Below are positions 1-6,460 of a stretch of 22,149 nt of DNA, in pieces (the first letter of the stretch is position 1; every line of letters begins with the position of its first letter). The stretch is taken from assembly GCA_016199605.1 (NCBI GenBank), contig JACQGJ010000182.1, positions 1-22,149 of the forward strand, written 5' to 3'. The notes beneath the pieces are model-generated. The model was not told the origin of the DNA. It ran no database searches and saw only the letters and a program-made list of their open reading frames with translations. The translations under genes and the position numbers were made by a program. The stretch comes from Armatimonadota bacterium. GTDB taxonomy: Bacteria > Armatimonadota > Abditibacteriia > CG2-30-59-28.

Positions 1-669
1 GGGTTTGCGGAAGCGGTGGAGGAAGGCAGGCGGCAACAGAAGTTCCTCCAGTTCTCCATCGGCTTCTCGCTCTTTGAGCGCGCCTGGACGCTGCGCGGCA
101 TGGAGAACCTGTTCTACGACATGGTCGAAGCGCCGACTTTTGCGGAGGAGCTCTTCGACGCCATCTGCGACTATAACGTTTCGCTGGTGAAGAAGGCTCT
201 GCAGTACGACATTGATGCCGTACACTTTGGCGACGACTGGGGATCGCAACGGGGCCTGCTGATGAGCCCGAAGTCGTGGCAGCGTTTCATCAAGCCTCGC
301 CTTGCGCGCATGTATGGTGCGGCGAAGGAGGCGGGCAAGTTCGTGACCATCCATTCCTGCGGCAAAGTGCAGGAGTTGTTCCCGCAGCTCGTCGATCTGG
401 GCCTTGACTGTTTCAATCCTTTCCAGCCGGAAGTAATGGACCCTTACGAAATGAAGCGGCAGCACGGCGACCGGTTGAGCTTCTGGGGAGGGGTCAGCAC
501 TCAACAACTCCTGCCCTACGGAACACCGGAGGAGGTTCGCGCCGAAGTTCGGCGTTTAATAAAGGAGGTCGGCAGAGACGGCGGCTACATTCTCGCTCCG
601 GCCCACGGCATCCCCGGCGACGCCAAACCGGAGAATATCATGGCGCTGATTGAGGTGGCGAACGAGTAG
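1..669 (+). CDS. URO-D-fold family protein (methyltransferase-like), 5' partial
   Basis: The reading frame is open to base 1, so the true start lies upstream; only about 222 C-terminal residues are present. The fragment resembles the uroporphyrinogen decarboxylase superfamily branch that includes MtaA/MtbA cobalamin methyltransferases. Visible marks are FGDDWGSQRGLLMSP, then KPRLARMYGAAKEAGK, then the IHSCG motif whose His and Cys are zinc ligands in MtaA-type enzymes, then FNPFQPEVMD and a C-terminal APAHGIPGD...PENI. In MtaA the third zinc ligand is a Cys in this last motif; here a His stands nearby instead, so a classical zinc thiolate site is not assured. It is unlikely to be the haem enzyme HemE because of the HxCG motif. 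Its neighbour is a DUF4838 carbohydrate-type protein, which suggests a role in sugar or methylated-sugar metabolism rather than haem synthesis; substrate unknown. Confidence 0.85.
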   Translation, partial: GFAEAVEEGRRQQKFLQFSIGFSLFERAWTLRGMENLFYDMVEAPTFAEELFDAICDYNVSLVKKALQYDIDAVHFGDDWGSQRGLLMSPKSWQRFIKPRLARMYGAAKEAGKFVTIHSCGKVQELFPQLVDLGLDCFNPFQPEVMDPYEMKRQHGDRLSFWGGVSTQQLLPYGTPEEVRAEVRRLIKEVGRDGGYILAPAHGIPGDAKPENIMALIEVANE

Positions 670-678
670 AGGAGAAAG

Positions 679-765
679 ATGGCGAGGGTGGCGCCGGATC
701 GGAGTTCCGGTCGAGGGATTTATATGAACGGCGATCGAGATTTTTGTTTGAGGCAACTGTCATGA
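679..765 (+). CDS. Possible 28-codon coupling ORF
   Basis: A short frame starts with ATG at 679, preceded by GAGGAG at 669-674 (spacing 4, shorter than optimal), and ends with TGA at 763-765. That TGA overlaps the proposed ATG of the DUF4838 gene (762-764) as ATGA, the usual layout for translational coupling. The peptide would begin MARVAPDRSS and is rich in Arg, Gly and Asp with no hydrophobic segment, so it is not a secreted or membrane peptide. No known peptide is recognised. It may be only a ribosome-delivery ORF or a chance frame in GC-rich DNA. Confidence 0.3.
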   Translation: MARVAPDRSSGRGIYMNGDRDFCLRQLS

Positions 766-1784
766 GCGACGAAAGAGCGGCCCCTCTTCACGACACTGAA
801 ACCCCTCTCTTCCAGACCCGCGGCGTGGTCCTCGTCGTCCGCGATATCGAGACGCTCGACTGGCCGCTACGGGCGAAACGCGCCGGACTGACGACCCTGG
901 GCACTCACCCCTTCCCCCACGAAATCGCGGCGTTTCTCAAGACGGAGCGGGGGGAGCAGTTCGTGCAGGAGTGCAACGAACTTGGAGTTCATGTCGAACA
1001 CGAATTGCACGCGATGAGTGACCTGCTGCCCCGAGACCTCTACGGGAGAGACCCGGCCATGTTCCCGATGGACGAGGACGGCAACCGCGTCCGCGATTTC
1101 AACCTTTGCGTTCACTCCGAGATGGCGCTGGAAATCGTCTGTGAGAACGCTGTGAAATACACGGGGCTGCTTCGTTCGACAACGGGGCGGTACTTCTACT
1201 GGATTGACGATGGCAAGCTGATGTGCCGGTGCCGGAAGTGCCGAGGTCTCTCCGATAGCGACCAGTCGCTGCTGGTCGAAAACCGGATGCTCGGGGCGAT
1301 CCGGCAGGTAGAGCCACGCGCTACGCTGGCTCATCTGGTTTACTCGACGACCCTCTCGCCGCCGACTCAGGTGAAACCCGCGGAGGGCGTCTTTATGGAG
1401 TTCGCTCCCATCTCGCGCGTGTATGACCGGCCCTTTGGAAACCGCGAAGCGCGCATGGGCAGCTACCCGAGCCATGGCGAGTTGCTCGACTGCCTCGACG
1501 CCAACCTGGAGGTCTTCGGTCGCGAGACGGCGCAAGTGCTGGAATACTGGCTCGACCTGTCCCGTTTCTCCGGCTGGAAGCGCGACAACCTCCTGCCTCT
1601 CCCCTGGCGGCGCGAGGTCTTCGTCGACGATGTCAACACCTACGCCTCACGGGGCCTTCGCCATGTCACCACCTTTGCCGCGTGGTTGGACGGAGATTAT
1701 GCTGCCCGCTTCGGCGACCCGCCGGTGGGGGAATATGGTGAGGGCCTGATGTCGCCATGCAGCCCCTCGCACTACCAACAATAG
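762..1784 (+). CDS. DUF4838 domain protein (putative carbohydrate-active)
   Basis: The 340-residue protein has the layout of DUF4838 proteins, a family associated with glycoside hydrolases such as alpha-glucuronidase-like enzymes; its own reaction is not established. Features include the DEDGNRVRDFNLCVHSEMAL segment, YFYWIDDG followed by a CRCRKCRGLSDSDQ cysteine cluster, then TLAHLVYSTT, the GVFMEFAPI motif, and a C-terminal DDVNTYASRGLRHVTTFA...YAARFGDPPV stretch. The ATG at 762 is chosen because GAGG at 750-753 lies 8 nt upstream; an in-frame TTG at 744 would add six residues. There is no signal peptide, so it should act in the cytoplasm, unusual for a polysaccharide hydrolase and more consistent with processing imported oligosaccharides. 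It lies 92 bp after the URO-D-like gene and probably shares its transcript. Confidence 0.8.
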   Translation: MSDERAAPLHDTETPLFQTRGVVLVVRDIETLDWPLRAKRAGLTTLGTHPFPHEIAAFLKTERGEQFVQECNELGVHVEHELHAMSDLLPRDLYGRDPAMFPMDEDGNRVRDFNLCVHSEMALEIVCENAVKYTGLLRSTTGRYFYWIDDGKLMCRCRKCRGLSDSDQSLLVENRMLGAIRQVEPRATLAHLVYSTTLSPPTQVKPAEGVFMEFAPISRVYDRPFGNREARMGSYPSHGELLDCLDANLEVFGRETAQVLEYWLDLSRFSGWKRDNLLPLPWRREVFVDDVNTYASRGLRHVTTFAAWLDGDYAARFGDPPVGEYGEGLMSPCSPSHYQQ

Positions 1785-1868
1785 ATTGCGTCTACTCGCC
1801 GGCGGCGATAGCACAAGTGCCGCCAATCTCCGATTGACTTCCGCTCCCGAAAGCGCCTCGGCGGCCTG

Positions 1869-2837
1869 TCAGGGCATCGCCTTCGCGGCCTCCATGAGTC
1901 CCTTCATATACCCGACGGCAAAGAGACGGCCGCGCATCGTGTAGCCCGGCGTATCGTTGGCGTCGCCTTCCATGGTGGGGACGTGGTCGGGGCGCATGGG
2001 GCCGTCAAAGCCGATCGCTTTGTAGGCGCGCATCGCGGCAAGCATGTCGGTTTGACCGTCATCGTGGAAGGTTTCCTCAAACCGGGTGACCGTGCCGCGG
2101 ATGTCGCGGAAGTGAGCAAAGGGGATTCGCGTTCGCTTACCGAGCCGGTGGAGGGTATCGGGGATGTCGACACCCATCGTCGCGAAGCATCCCTGGCAGA
2201 AAGTGAGGCTGTTGAACATGCTGGGAGCCAGATCCATAGCCCGCTCAAAGGCTTCGGGGTTGCGAAAAATCCGCCCGACCCCTCGGACCGGCGAGATCGG
2301 TGGATCGTCAGGATGAAGCGCAAGATAGACTTTCGCTTTCTCTGCTACCGGAACGACGCGTTGGATGAAATACTGGAAGTTCTCCCACAATCGTTCCTCG
2401 CTCACGAGGCCCGCGTCAGTCAGTGACTCCTGTTCCTTGGTCGCATGGTCGTAACTTGTCACCAGCGCGCCTCCTCGCGTCGGAGTATCAACCGACGTCC
2501 GAAGCCAGTTGAGGACAGCCATGAAGTTATAACAGACGACGGGAATGCTCAATTCACCCATGTTGCGCAGCATGTCGCAGAAGTAGTCGATCTCTTCGTC
2601 GCGTCCGGGAAGTCCGAGACGTATCTTCTCCATCGGCGGGCTGCTCTCGATCACGGACACGTTAAGACCCGCCTCCTCGGCTTGCTGCTTCACCCCCTGC
2701 AGTGACTGCAAGCCCCACGGCGCGTCCCCGGCGGATTGTCCGAAGGGCAGGCCAGTCACCATGTCCGTCACGCCCATCTGGGCTGCCAGTTTCCAGCGTT
2801 CATCAGGTTGAGGGGAGAGATAGAGGGCTACTCGCAT
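1869..2837 (-). CDS. uxuA: Mannonate dehydratase
   Basis: This is a UxuA-type mannonate dehydratase (D-mannonate to 2-keto-3-deoxygluconate plus water; hexuronate catabolism, cytoplasmic). In 322 residues it shows the conserved HPDDPP (His175), CQGCFATMG (Cys214), HFRDIRG (His242) and MRPDHVP (Asp284/His285) motifs that carry the metal-binding residues of the family, plus FEETFHDDGQTDM. An open frame extends back to 2930, but the start is set at the ATG at 2837: AAAGGA lies 10 nt upstream, the family begins with the MRVALYLSPQPDERW-like strand, and the promoter would put the transcript start near 2922, after the upstream ATG. At 322 residues it is shorter than the E. coli enzyme. It stands alone, convergent with DUF4838 and divergent from serC. 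No uxaC or kdgK is visible in the window. Confidence 0.93.
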   Translation of the reverse strand: MRVALYLSPQPDERWKLAAQMGVTDMVTGLPFGQSAGDAPWGLQSLQGVKQQAEEAGLNVSVIESSPPMEKIRLGLPGRDEEIDYFCDMLRNMGELSIPVVCYNFMAVLNWLRTSVDTPTRGGALVTSYDHATKEQESLTDAGLVSEERLWENFQYFIQRVVPVAEKAKVYLALHPDDPPISPVRGVGRIFRNPEAFERAMDLAPSMFNSLTFCQGCFATMGVDIPDTLHRLGKRTRIPFAHFRDIRGTVTRFEETFHDDGQTDMLAAMRAYKAIGFDGPMRPDHVPTMEGDANDTPGYTMRGRLFAVGYMKGLMEAAKAMP

Positions 2838-2925
2838 GGTCTGCTTGTCCTTTCGCTTTTCTGGAGTTGGGGTGCCGGGCTTTCTCATGCTCGGATCGCT
2901 TGCCGACTCCCCTTGAAGGTCGAGT

Positions 2926-2941
2926 GGCATGATAGCATGCC
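2926..2941. promoter_or_regulatory. Inverted repeat over the uxuA -10 box, operator candidate
   Basis: GGCATG (2926-2931) and CATGCC (2936-2941) form a perfect 6-bp inverted repeat around a 4-bp centre. It covers the uxuA -10 hexamer, where a bound repressor would block polymerase. No regulator gene is in the window; the assignment is inference from position and symmetry. Confidence 0.3.
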
Positions 2942-2958
2942 TGCTCCTGCAAGTTCAA
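2929..2958 (-). promoter_or_regulatory. Sigma-70-type promoter of uxuA
   Basis: On the - strand a -35 box TTGAAC (2953-2958) is followed by an 18-bp spacer and a -10 box TATCAT (2929-2934). The transcript would begin near 2922 and have a leader of about 85 nt before the uxuA ATG. Confidence 0.5.
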
Positions 2959-2984
2959 TACGCCTCCACTCGTGTTCTTCGCGG

Positions 2985-3014
2985 TTGACTACAGGGAGGG
3001 CCGATGGATATCAT
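2985..3014 (+). promoter_or_regulatory. Sigma-70-type promoter of serC
   Basis: A -35 box TTGACT (2985-2990), 18-bp spacer and -10 box TATCAT (3009-3014) precede serC. Transcription would start near 3021, leaving a leader of about 36 nt that contains the AAAGGAAG ribosome site. The uxuA and serC -35 boxes face away from each other across 26 bp. Confidence 0.55.
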
Positions 3015-3056
3015 GGTTGCACCTTCCGTGGTTGAGCTTGAGAAAGGAAGCCTATT

Positions 3057-4139
3057 ATGAACCGCATTTACAACTTCAACGCGGGGCCATCGACGCTGCC
3101 GTTGCCGGTCTTGGAACAGGCCCAGAAGGAAATGGTGGATTACAGATGCAAGGGCATGTCCCTTGTCGAGATGAGCCATCGCTCCGCAGAGTATGAGGAA
3201 ATCCACTATGGAGCCATGAGCCTCCTTCGGGAGATCTTGGGCCTACCTGAGAGCTACAAGGTGCTCTTTATCGGGGGCGGCGCCACACTGCAGTTCGCGA
3301 TGGCACCCATGAATCTGCTTCCGGCTGGGAAGAGTTGCGACTTCACCGTCACGGGCGCGTGGTCGAAGAAAGCGCGGGAGGATGCGGAGAAGGTCGGTCG
3401 TGTCGACGTGGTCTATGATGGGAGGGAGGGGGACTATCTCAGTCTGCCAGATCCTTCAGCCCTGATCCTGAACCCTGACGCCGCGTACCTGCATCTCACC
3501 TCCAACGAAACCATCGGCGGCGTTCAGTGGCAATCGTTCCCCGAGGCGGGTGATGTGCCCGTCGTGTGCGACATGTCGTCTGACTTCCTAAGCCGACGGC
3601 TGCCCGTGGAGAAGTTTGGGCTCATCTACGCGGGCGCCCAGAAGAACGTTGGCCCCGCGGGGGCAACCGTCGTACTCCTCCGTGAGGACCTACTCGAAAG
3701 CTGCCCTTCGAGCTTGCCTGCTTACCTGAACTACCGCACGCACTCGGAAGGTGATTCGCTCTACAACACCCCTCCGGTGTTCGCAATCTATCTGGTGAAG
3801 CTTGTTCTGGAGCATCTGAAAGCCGAGGGTGGCCTGGAAGCAGCGGAGGGATTGGCGGAAGAACGTTCTCGAATCGTGTATGAAGCTATCGAAGGCGGCG
3901 GCTTCTACTCGTGCCCCATTCCTCCTCATTGCCGCTCGAAGATGAATGTCGTTTTCCGTCTGCCCGATGGGGAACTGGAGAAGCGGTTCATCGCCGAGGC
4001 GACTGCTGGGGGGATGGAGGGACTGAAGGGACACCGGAGCGTCGGTGGATGCCGCGCTTCACTCTACAACGCGATGCCGGTGGCTGGCGCGAAGGCTCTG
4101 GTGGAGTTCATGACTCAGTTTGCCGCGAGGTATGGTTGA
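3057..4139 (+). CDS. serC: Phosphoserine aminotransferase
   Basis: SerC is the class V aminotransferase that converts 3-phosphohydroxypyruvate and glutamate to phosphoserine (serine biosynthesis; also acts in pyridoxal phosphate synthesis in some bacteria). The 360-residue length is normal. It starts NFNAGPSTLP, then MSHRSAEYEEI, FIGGGATLQF, TGAWSKKA (Trp102 stacks on the cofactor), SNETIGG, VCDMSSDFLSR (Asp172), AGAQKNVGPAG with the Schiff-base Lys196, and near the end KGHRSVGGCRASLYNAMP for phosphate binding. The ATG at 3057 has AAAGGAAG six nt upstream. It is monocistronic here: uxuA is divergent, and a hairpin-rich spacer follows. No serA or serB is seen. Confidence 0.97.
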   Translation: MNRIYNFNAGPSTLPLPVLEQAQKEMVDYRCKGMSLVEMSHRSAEYEEIHYGAMSLLREILGLPESYKVLFIGGGATLQFAMAPMNLLPAGKSCDFTVTGAWSKKAREDAEKVGRVDVVYDGREGDYLSLPDPSALILNPDAAYLHLTSNETIGGVQWQSFPEAGDVPVVCDMSSDFLSRRLPVEKFGLIYAGAQKNVGPAGATVVLLREDLLESCPSSLPAYLNYRTHSEGDSLYNTPPVFAIYLVKLVLEHLKAEGGLEAAEGLAEERSRIVYEAIEGGGFYSCPIPPHCRSKMNVVFRLPDGELEKRFIAEATAGGMEGLKGHRSVGGCRASLYNAMPVAGAKALVEFMTQFAARYG

Positions 4140-4170
4140 CAAATTGCCGCAGTGAAAACGTCCCCGAGAT

Positions 4171-4213
4171 AGGCAGCGAGGCGCAAGAGACGTCGGCTCG
4201 AATCTCGCTGCCT
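4171..4213. repeat. Inverted repeat downstream of serC
   Basis: AGGCAGCGAG (4171-4180) and CTCGCTGCCT (4204-4213) are perfect 10-bp arms around a 23-nt loop. No T tract follows on either strand, so it is a stem-loop of unknown role, perhaps a 3' end stabiliser of the serC mRNA. Confidence 0.5.
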
Positions 4214-4270
4214 GCGGATTAGATAGGGACAGGAAGGTCTTACACCCGCAGAATGGAGTTGAAACCGCGC

Positions 4271-4309
4271 CGAACTGCCGAACACGGTTATGCCGTGTTC
4301 GGCAGTTCG
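4271..4309. repeat. Perfect 17-bp stem-loop
   Basis: Bases 4271-4287 and 4293-4309 are exact reverse complements, with loop TTATG. The stem begins CGAACTGCCG and would be very stable in RNA from either strand. No clear T run follows on either side, so it is not a textbook intrinsic terminator, though it may halt or protect transcripts coming from serC or from the RRM gene. Confidence 0.6.
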
Positions 4310-4320
4310 CAACGCCCGCG

Positions 4321-4392
4321 AAACAAGCGGTGAGGCACGCCAAATGGCTTCACGCGATGACGTGATGTTGGTGGCGTGCCGTGCTTGTTTTT
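4321..4392. terminator. Bidirectional terminator-like structure between serC and RRM gene
   Basis: A compound inverted repeat: outer arms AAACAAGC (4321-4328) and GCTTGTTT (4383-4390), inner arms GGCACGCCA (4334-4342) and TGGCGTGCC (4372-4380), and a small inner hairpin TCACG/CGTGA. On the + strand it runs into TTGTTTTT (4385-4392). The A-rich left edge gives a weaker T-rich exit on the - strand. It lies between two convergent genes, where a two-way terminator is expected. Confidence 0.5.
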
Positions 4393-4410
4393 CCAGCTTC
4401 AGGGCATGGT

Positions 4411-4803
4411 CTAATATCGACTGCGTCCGCCGCCGCCACCGCCGCCGCCGCCATAGCCGCCACGGCTCTTGCCGCCGCCGCCGCCGCCACCATAGCCGCC
4501 ACCGCCGCCGCCGCCGCGAGAACCGCCCCCGCCGCGGAAGCCGCCGCCGCGATCCTCACGCGGTTTGGCGACGTTGACCGTCATGGCGCGACCGTCAAGT
4601 TCCTTCCCGTTAAACATCTCGATGGCTTTGTCGGCCTCTTCCTTGGTTGTCATCTCGACGAAACCAAACCCTTTGGGACGGCCGGTGTCGCGGTCCGCGA
4701 TGAGGTTGACTTCCTTCACCTCGCCAGCCTGCTTGAAGAGGTCCTCCACTTCTTCCTTCGTTACATTGAAGGACAGATTCCCGACGTATAACTTGTTTTC
4801 CAT
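4411..4803 (-). CDS. Glycine-rich RRM RNA-binding protein
   Basis: A 130-residue protein with one RNA recognition motif followed by a glycine-rich tail. RNP2 is KLYVGNLSFNV (residues 3-13) and RNP1 is KGFGFVEM. After about residue 85 the tail is almost only Gly with Arg, Ser, Tyr, ending in a basic RSRY. This is the architecture of the small bacterial and cyanobacterial Rbp proteins, several of which are cold induced and act on mRNA in the cytoplasm. The ATG at 4803 is chosen because GGAG lies about 8 nt upstream and RNP2 follows directly; the frame is open further upstream into the helicase gene but lacks protein-like sequence there. It starts 58 bp after the helicase stop and probably shares its transcript. 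The tail's GCC/GGC codon runs create simple-sequence DNA at about 4425-4545, prone to length change. Confidence 0.9.
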   Translation of the reverse strand: MENKLYVGNLSFNVTKEEVEDLFKQAGEVKEVNLIADRDTGRPKGFGFVEMTTKEEADKAIEMFNGKELDGRAMTVNVAKPREDRGGGFRGGGGSRGGGGGGGYGGGGGGGKSRGGYGGGGGGGGGRSRY

Positions 4804-4861
4804 GTCTAAATCTCCTTTACCCTCTATTTGATGGATACCAACCCGAGGCTTTAACGCCCCG

Positions 4862-6094
4862 TCAGACAGCTCGTGCATAACGCGCCCCAGGCGCTCTCGG
4901 TCGTGTATGACGCGAGCCCGCACCTCGGGGGGCAGGTCTCGCGTTTGAAGGAACGAAGTGAGAGGCGGCTTCGTAGTCAATTCCTTCGAGATGACGTCGC
5001 TGAATCTTCTGCTTCAGGACCCCTTCGATTCTGTAAACCATCTCTTCGTCTAACTGCGTCATCAGCGTGTAAGCTTCCCCTGCCGCGTGGGCTCGTCCGG
5101 TGCGCCCAATACGGTGCACGTAGTCTTCCGGTTGCATCGGCACGTCGTAGTTCACGACGTGGGAGATCCCTTCCACGTCGATTCCGCGAGCGGCGATGTC
5201 GGTGGCAACCAGCACACGAGACTGCCCATGGCGGAATGCTTCGAGAGCGGCAATCCGTTGCCCCTGGGAACGATCTCCGTGGATGACACCGGCGCGTATG
5301 TTCGCGCGTTGCAGTTGGTGGGCGACTCTGTCCGCCCGATGTTTCGTGCGGGCAAAAACCAGCACGCTGTCCATCTCCTCTTCCTTCAGCAGTTGGTGCA
5401 GTGCGTGCGCCTTGAGATGCTCAGGAACAGGGAACAGGGTCTGCTTGATGGCCTGCGGTGTGGCAGTCATCTCAACCTGGACGCGCTGGGCGTTCTTTGT
5501 CACTTCCGCGGCAAGACTCAAGATGGACGGCAGAATGGTCGCTGAAAACAACATTGTCTGCCTCTGTTGCGGGAGCATACGGACGATGCGTCGCAAGTCA
5601 GGCAAGAACCCGATATCAAGCATCCGGTCGGCTTCATCGAGCACCAGCACCTCCAGCGAAGTGAAGCGAACGTTCCTGCGGGCAGCGTGGTCGAGTAAAC
5701 GTCCGGGCGTGGCAATCACCACGTCCAGCCCTCGTCTGAGCTGCCTTTCCTGGTTCCCCAGCCCGACGCCGCCGTAGATTGCCGCCAGGCGCAAATCGGT
5801 ATGTGCGCTCAACTGCACTCCCTGCTCGGCAACTTGCAGCGCCAGCTCGCGCGTCGGAACCAGAACCAGCGCTCGGGTTTCGTGTGTGCGAGTGGGCGAG
5901 GCAAGCAGCTTATGGAATGTAGGCAGCAGATACGCGGCCGTTTTTCCTGTTCCCGTCTCCGCTGAACCCAGAATGTCCCTGCCCTGTAAAGCCATCGGCA
6001 TGGCTGCGGACTGAATGGGAGTGGGCTGATGAAAGCCCAAGGACCGCACGCCCTGCTGCAAGCGCGGGTCCAAATCAAAATCAGTGAAACTCAT
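4862..6094 (-). CDS. DEAD-box RNA helicase, RhlE-like
   Basis: A 410-residue ATP-dependent RNA helicase acting on structured RNA (ribosome assembly or mRNA decay). Motifs in order: Q motif GFHQPTPIQ (21-29), Walker A AETGTGKT (45-52), PTRELALQ (80-87), TPGRLLDHA, DEAD (153-156), SAT (184-186), then in the second RecA lobe VLVFARTKH, VIHGDRSQGQR, ATDIAARGIDV and HRIGRTGRA. The short basic tail (PRAPGARYARAV) may add RNA contacts. The start at 6094 has AGGAG 4 nt upstream and gives the usual MSFTDF... opening of RhlE; a GTG at 6145 lacks a ribosome site. It is followed after 58 bp by the RRM gene, so the pair probably forms an RNA-remodelling operon, a pairing reminiscent of cold-response genes. 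The exact subfamily is inferred from overall likeness. Confidence 0.93.
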   Translation of the reverse strand: MSFTDFDLDPRLQQGVRSLGFHQPTPIQSAAMPMALQGRDILGSAETGTGKTAAYLLPTFHKLLASPTRTHETRALVLVPTRELALQVAEQGVQLSAHTDLRLAAIYGGVGLGNQERQLRRGLDVVIATPGRLLDHAARRNVRFTSLEVLVLDEADRMLDIGFLPDLRRIVRMLPQQRQTMLFSATILPSILSLAAEVTKNAQRVQVEMTATPQAIKQTLFPVPEHLKAHALHQLLKEEEMDSVLVFARTKHRADRVAHQLQRANIRAGVIHGDRSQGQRIAALEAFRHGQSRVLVATDIAARGIDVEGISHVVNYDVPMQPEDYVHRIGRTGRAHAAGEAYTLMTQLDEEMVYRIEGVLKQKIQRRHLEGIDYEAASHFVPSNARPAPRGAGSRHTRPRAPGARYARAV

Positions 6095-6230
6095 GGAGCT
6101 CCTGTGTGCGGTGAAATTTGCCGAGGTGAACAACCGCGAGGACACGTCGGGTCAGGGGGAGGAAAATGAACGGGCATCTGGGTGACAAAGCCGGATGGTC
6201 TTCCGATTCTGGATTTGCCTATCTCCAACG
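6095..6230 (-). other. Long 5' leader of the helicase mRNA
   Basis: If transcription starts about 7 nt after the -10 box at 6237-6242, the helicase mRNA carries roughly 136 untranslated nt. Several cold-shock helicase and RNA-binding protein mRNAs are controlled through long leaders; here that is only suggestive. I see no known riboswitch and no strong single hairpin. Confidence 0.35.
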
Positions 6231-6236
6231 GGCTGA

Positions 6237-6265
6237 ACTATAACACAACCCCAGAAGTTTGGCAA
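6237..6265 (-). promoter_or_regulatory. Sigma-70-type promoter of helicase-RRM operon
   Basis: The - strand reads TTGCCA (6260-6265), a 17-bp spacer, and TATAGT (6237-6242). Both hexamers match consensus at four or more positions with ideal spacing. The next 140 bp toward the GH127 promoter hold nothing else I can identify. Confidence 0.55.
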
Positions 6266-6383
6266 CCCGCGCCATTGGCCTCAAAGGTGCAAGGGCGGGC
6301 CAGGTGGTCGTTTTGAAGCCTCGTTCGACCATCGGGCTGTTGGGTTGGGATTGCCTTTGTCTCTGACAATCCTCCCGGGTGAA

Positions 6384-6412
6384 TTGACACCCCGTTTCGA
6401 GAAGGCTATATT
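6384..6412 (+). promoter_or_regulatory. Strong sigma-70-type promoter of the GH127 gene
   Basis: A perfect -35 TTGACA (6384-6389), exactly 17 bp of spacer and a -10 TATATT (6407-6412). Transcript start would be near 6419, 42 nt before the ATG, with AGGAGG at 6445-6450. This is the closest to consensus promoter in the window. Confidence 0.65.
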
Positions 6413-6460
6413 ACACCGACGAGTATCCAGGCAAGAAAAGCAACAGGAGGGTGCAGGGCC

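Noticed and set aside
867..1535. A 222-codon - strand frame
   Set aside because: It is antisense to the DUF4838 gene, with no recognisable domain or ribosome site.
1801..1824. GGCGGC/GCCGCC inverted repeat between DUF4838 and uxuA as terminator
   Set aside because: The stem is only 6 bp with a 12-nt loop and no T run on either strand; too weak in GC-rich DNA.
4425..4545. Triplet-rich stretch as a CRISPR or satellite repeat
   Set aside because: It is the coding sequence of the Gly-rich tail of the RRM protein; there are no spacers or fixed repeat units.
4411..4980. Longer version of the RRM protein with 59 more N-terminal residues
   Set aside because: The extension overlaps the helicase gene and is not protein-like, while a good ribosome site and the RNP2 strand mark ATG 4803.
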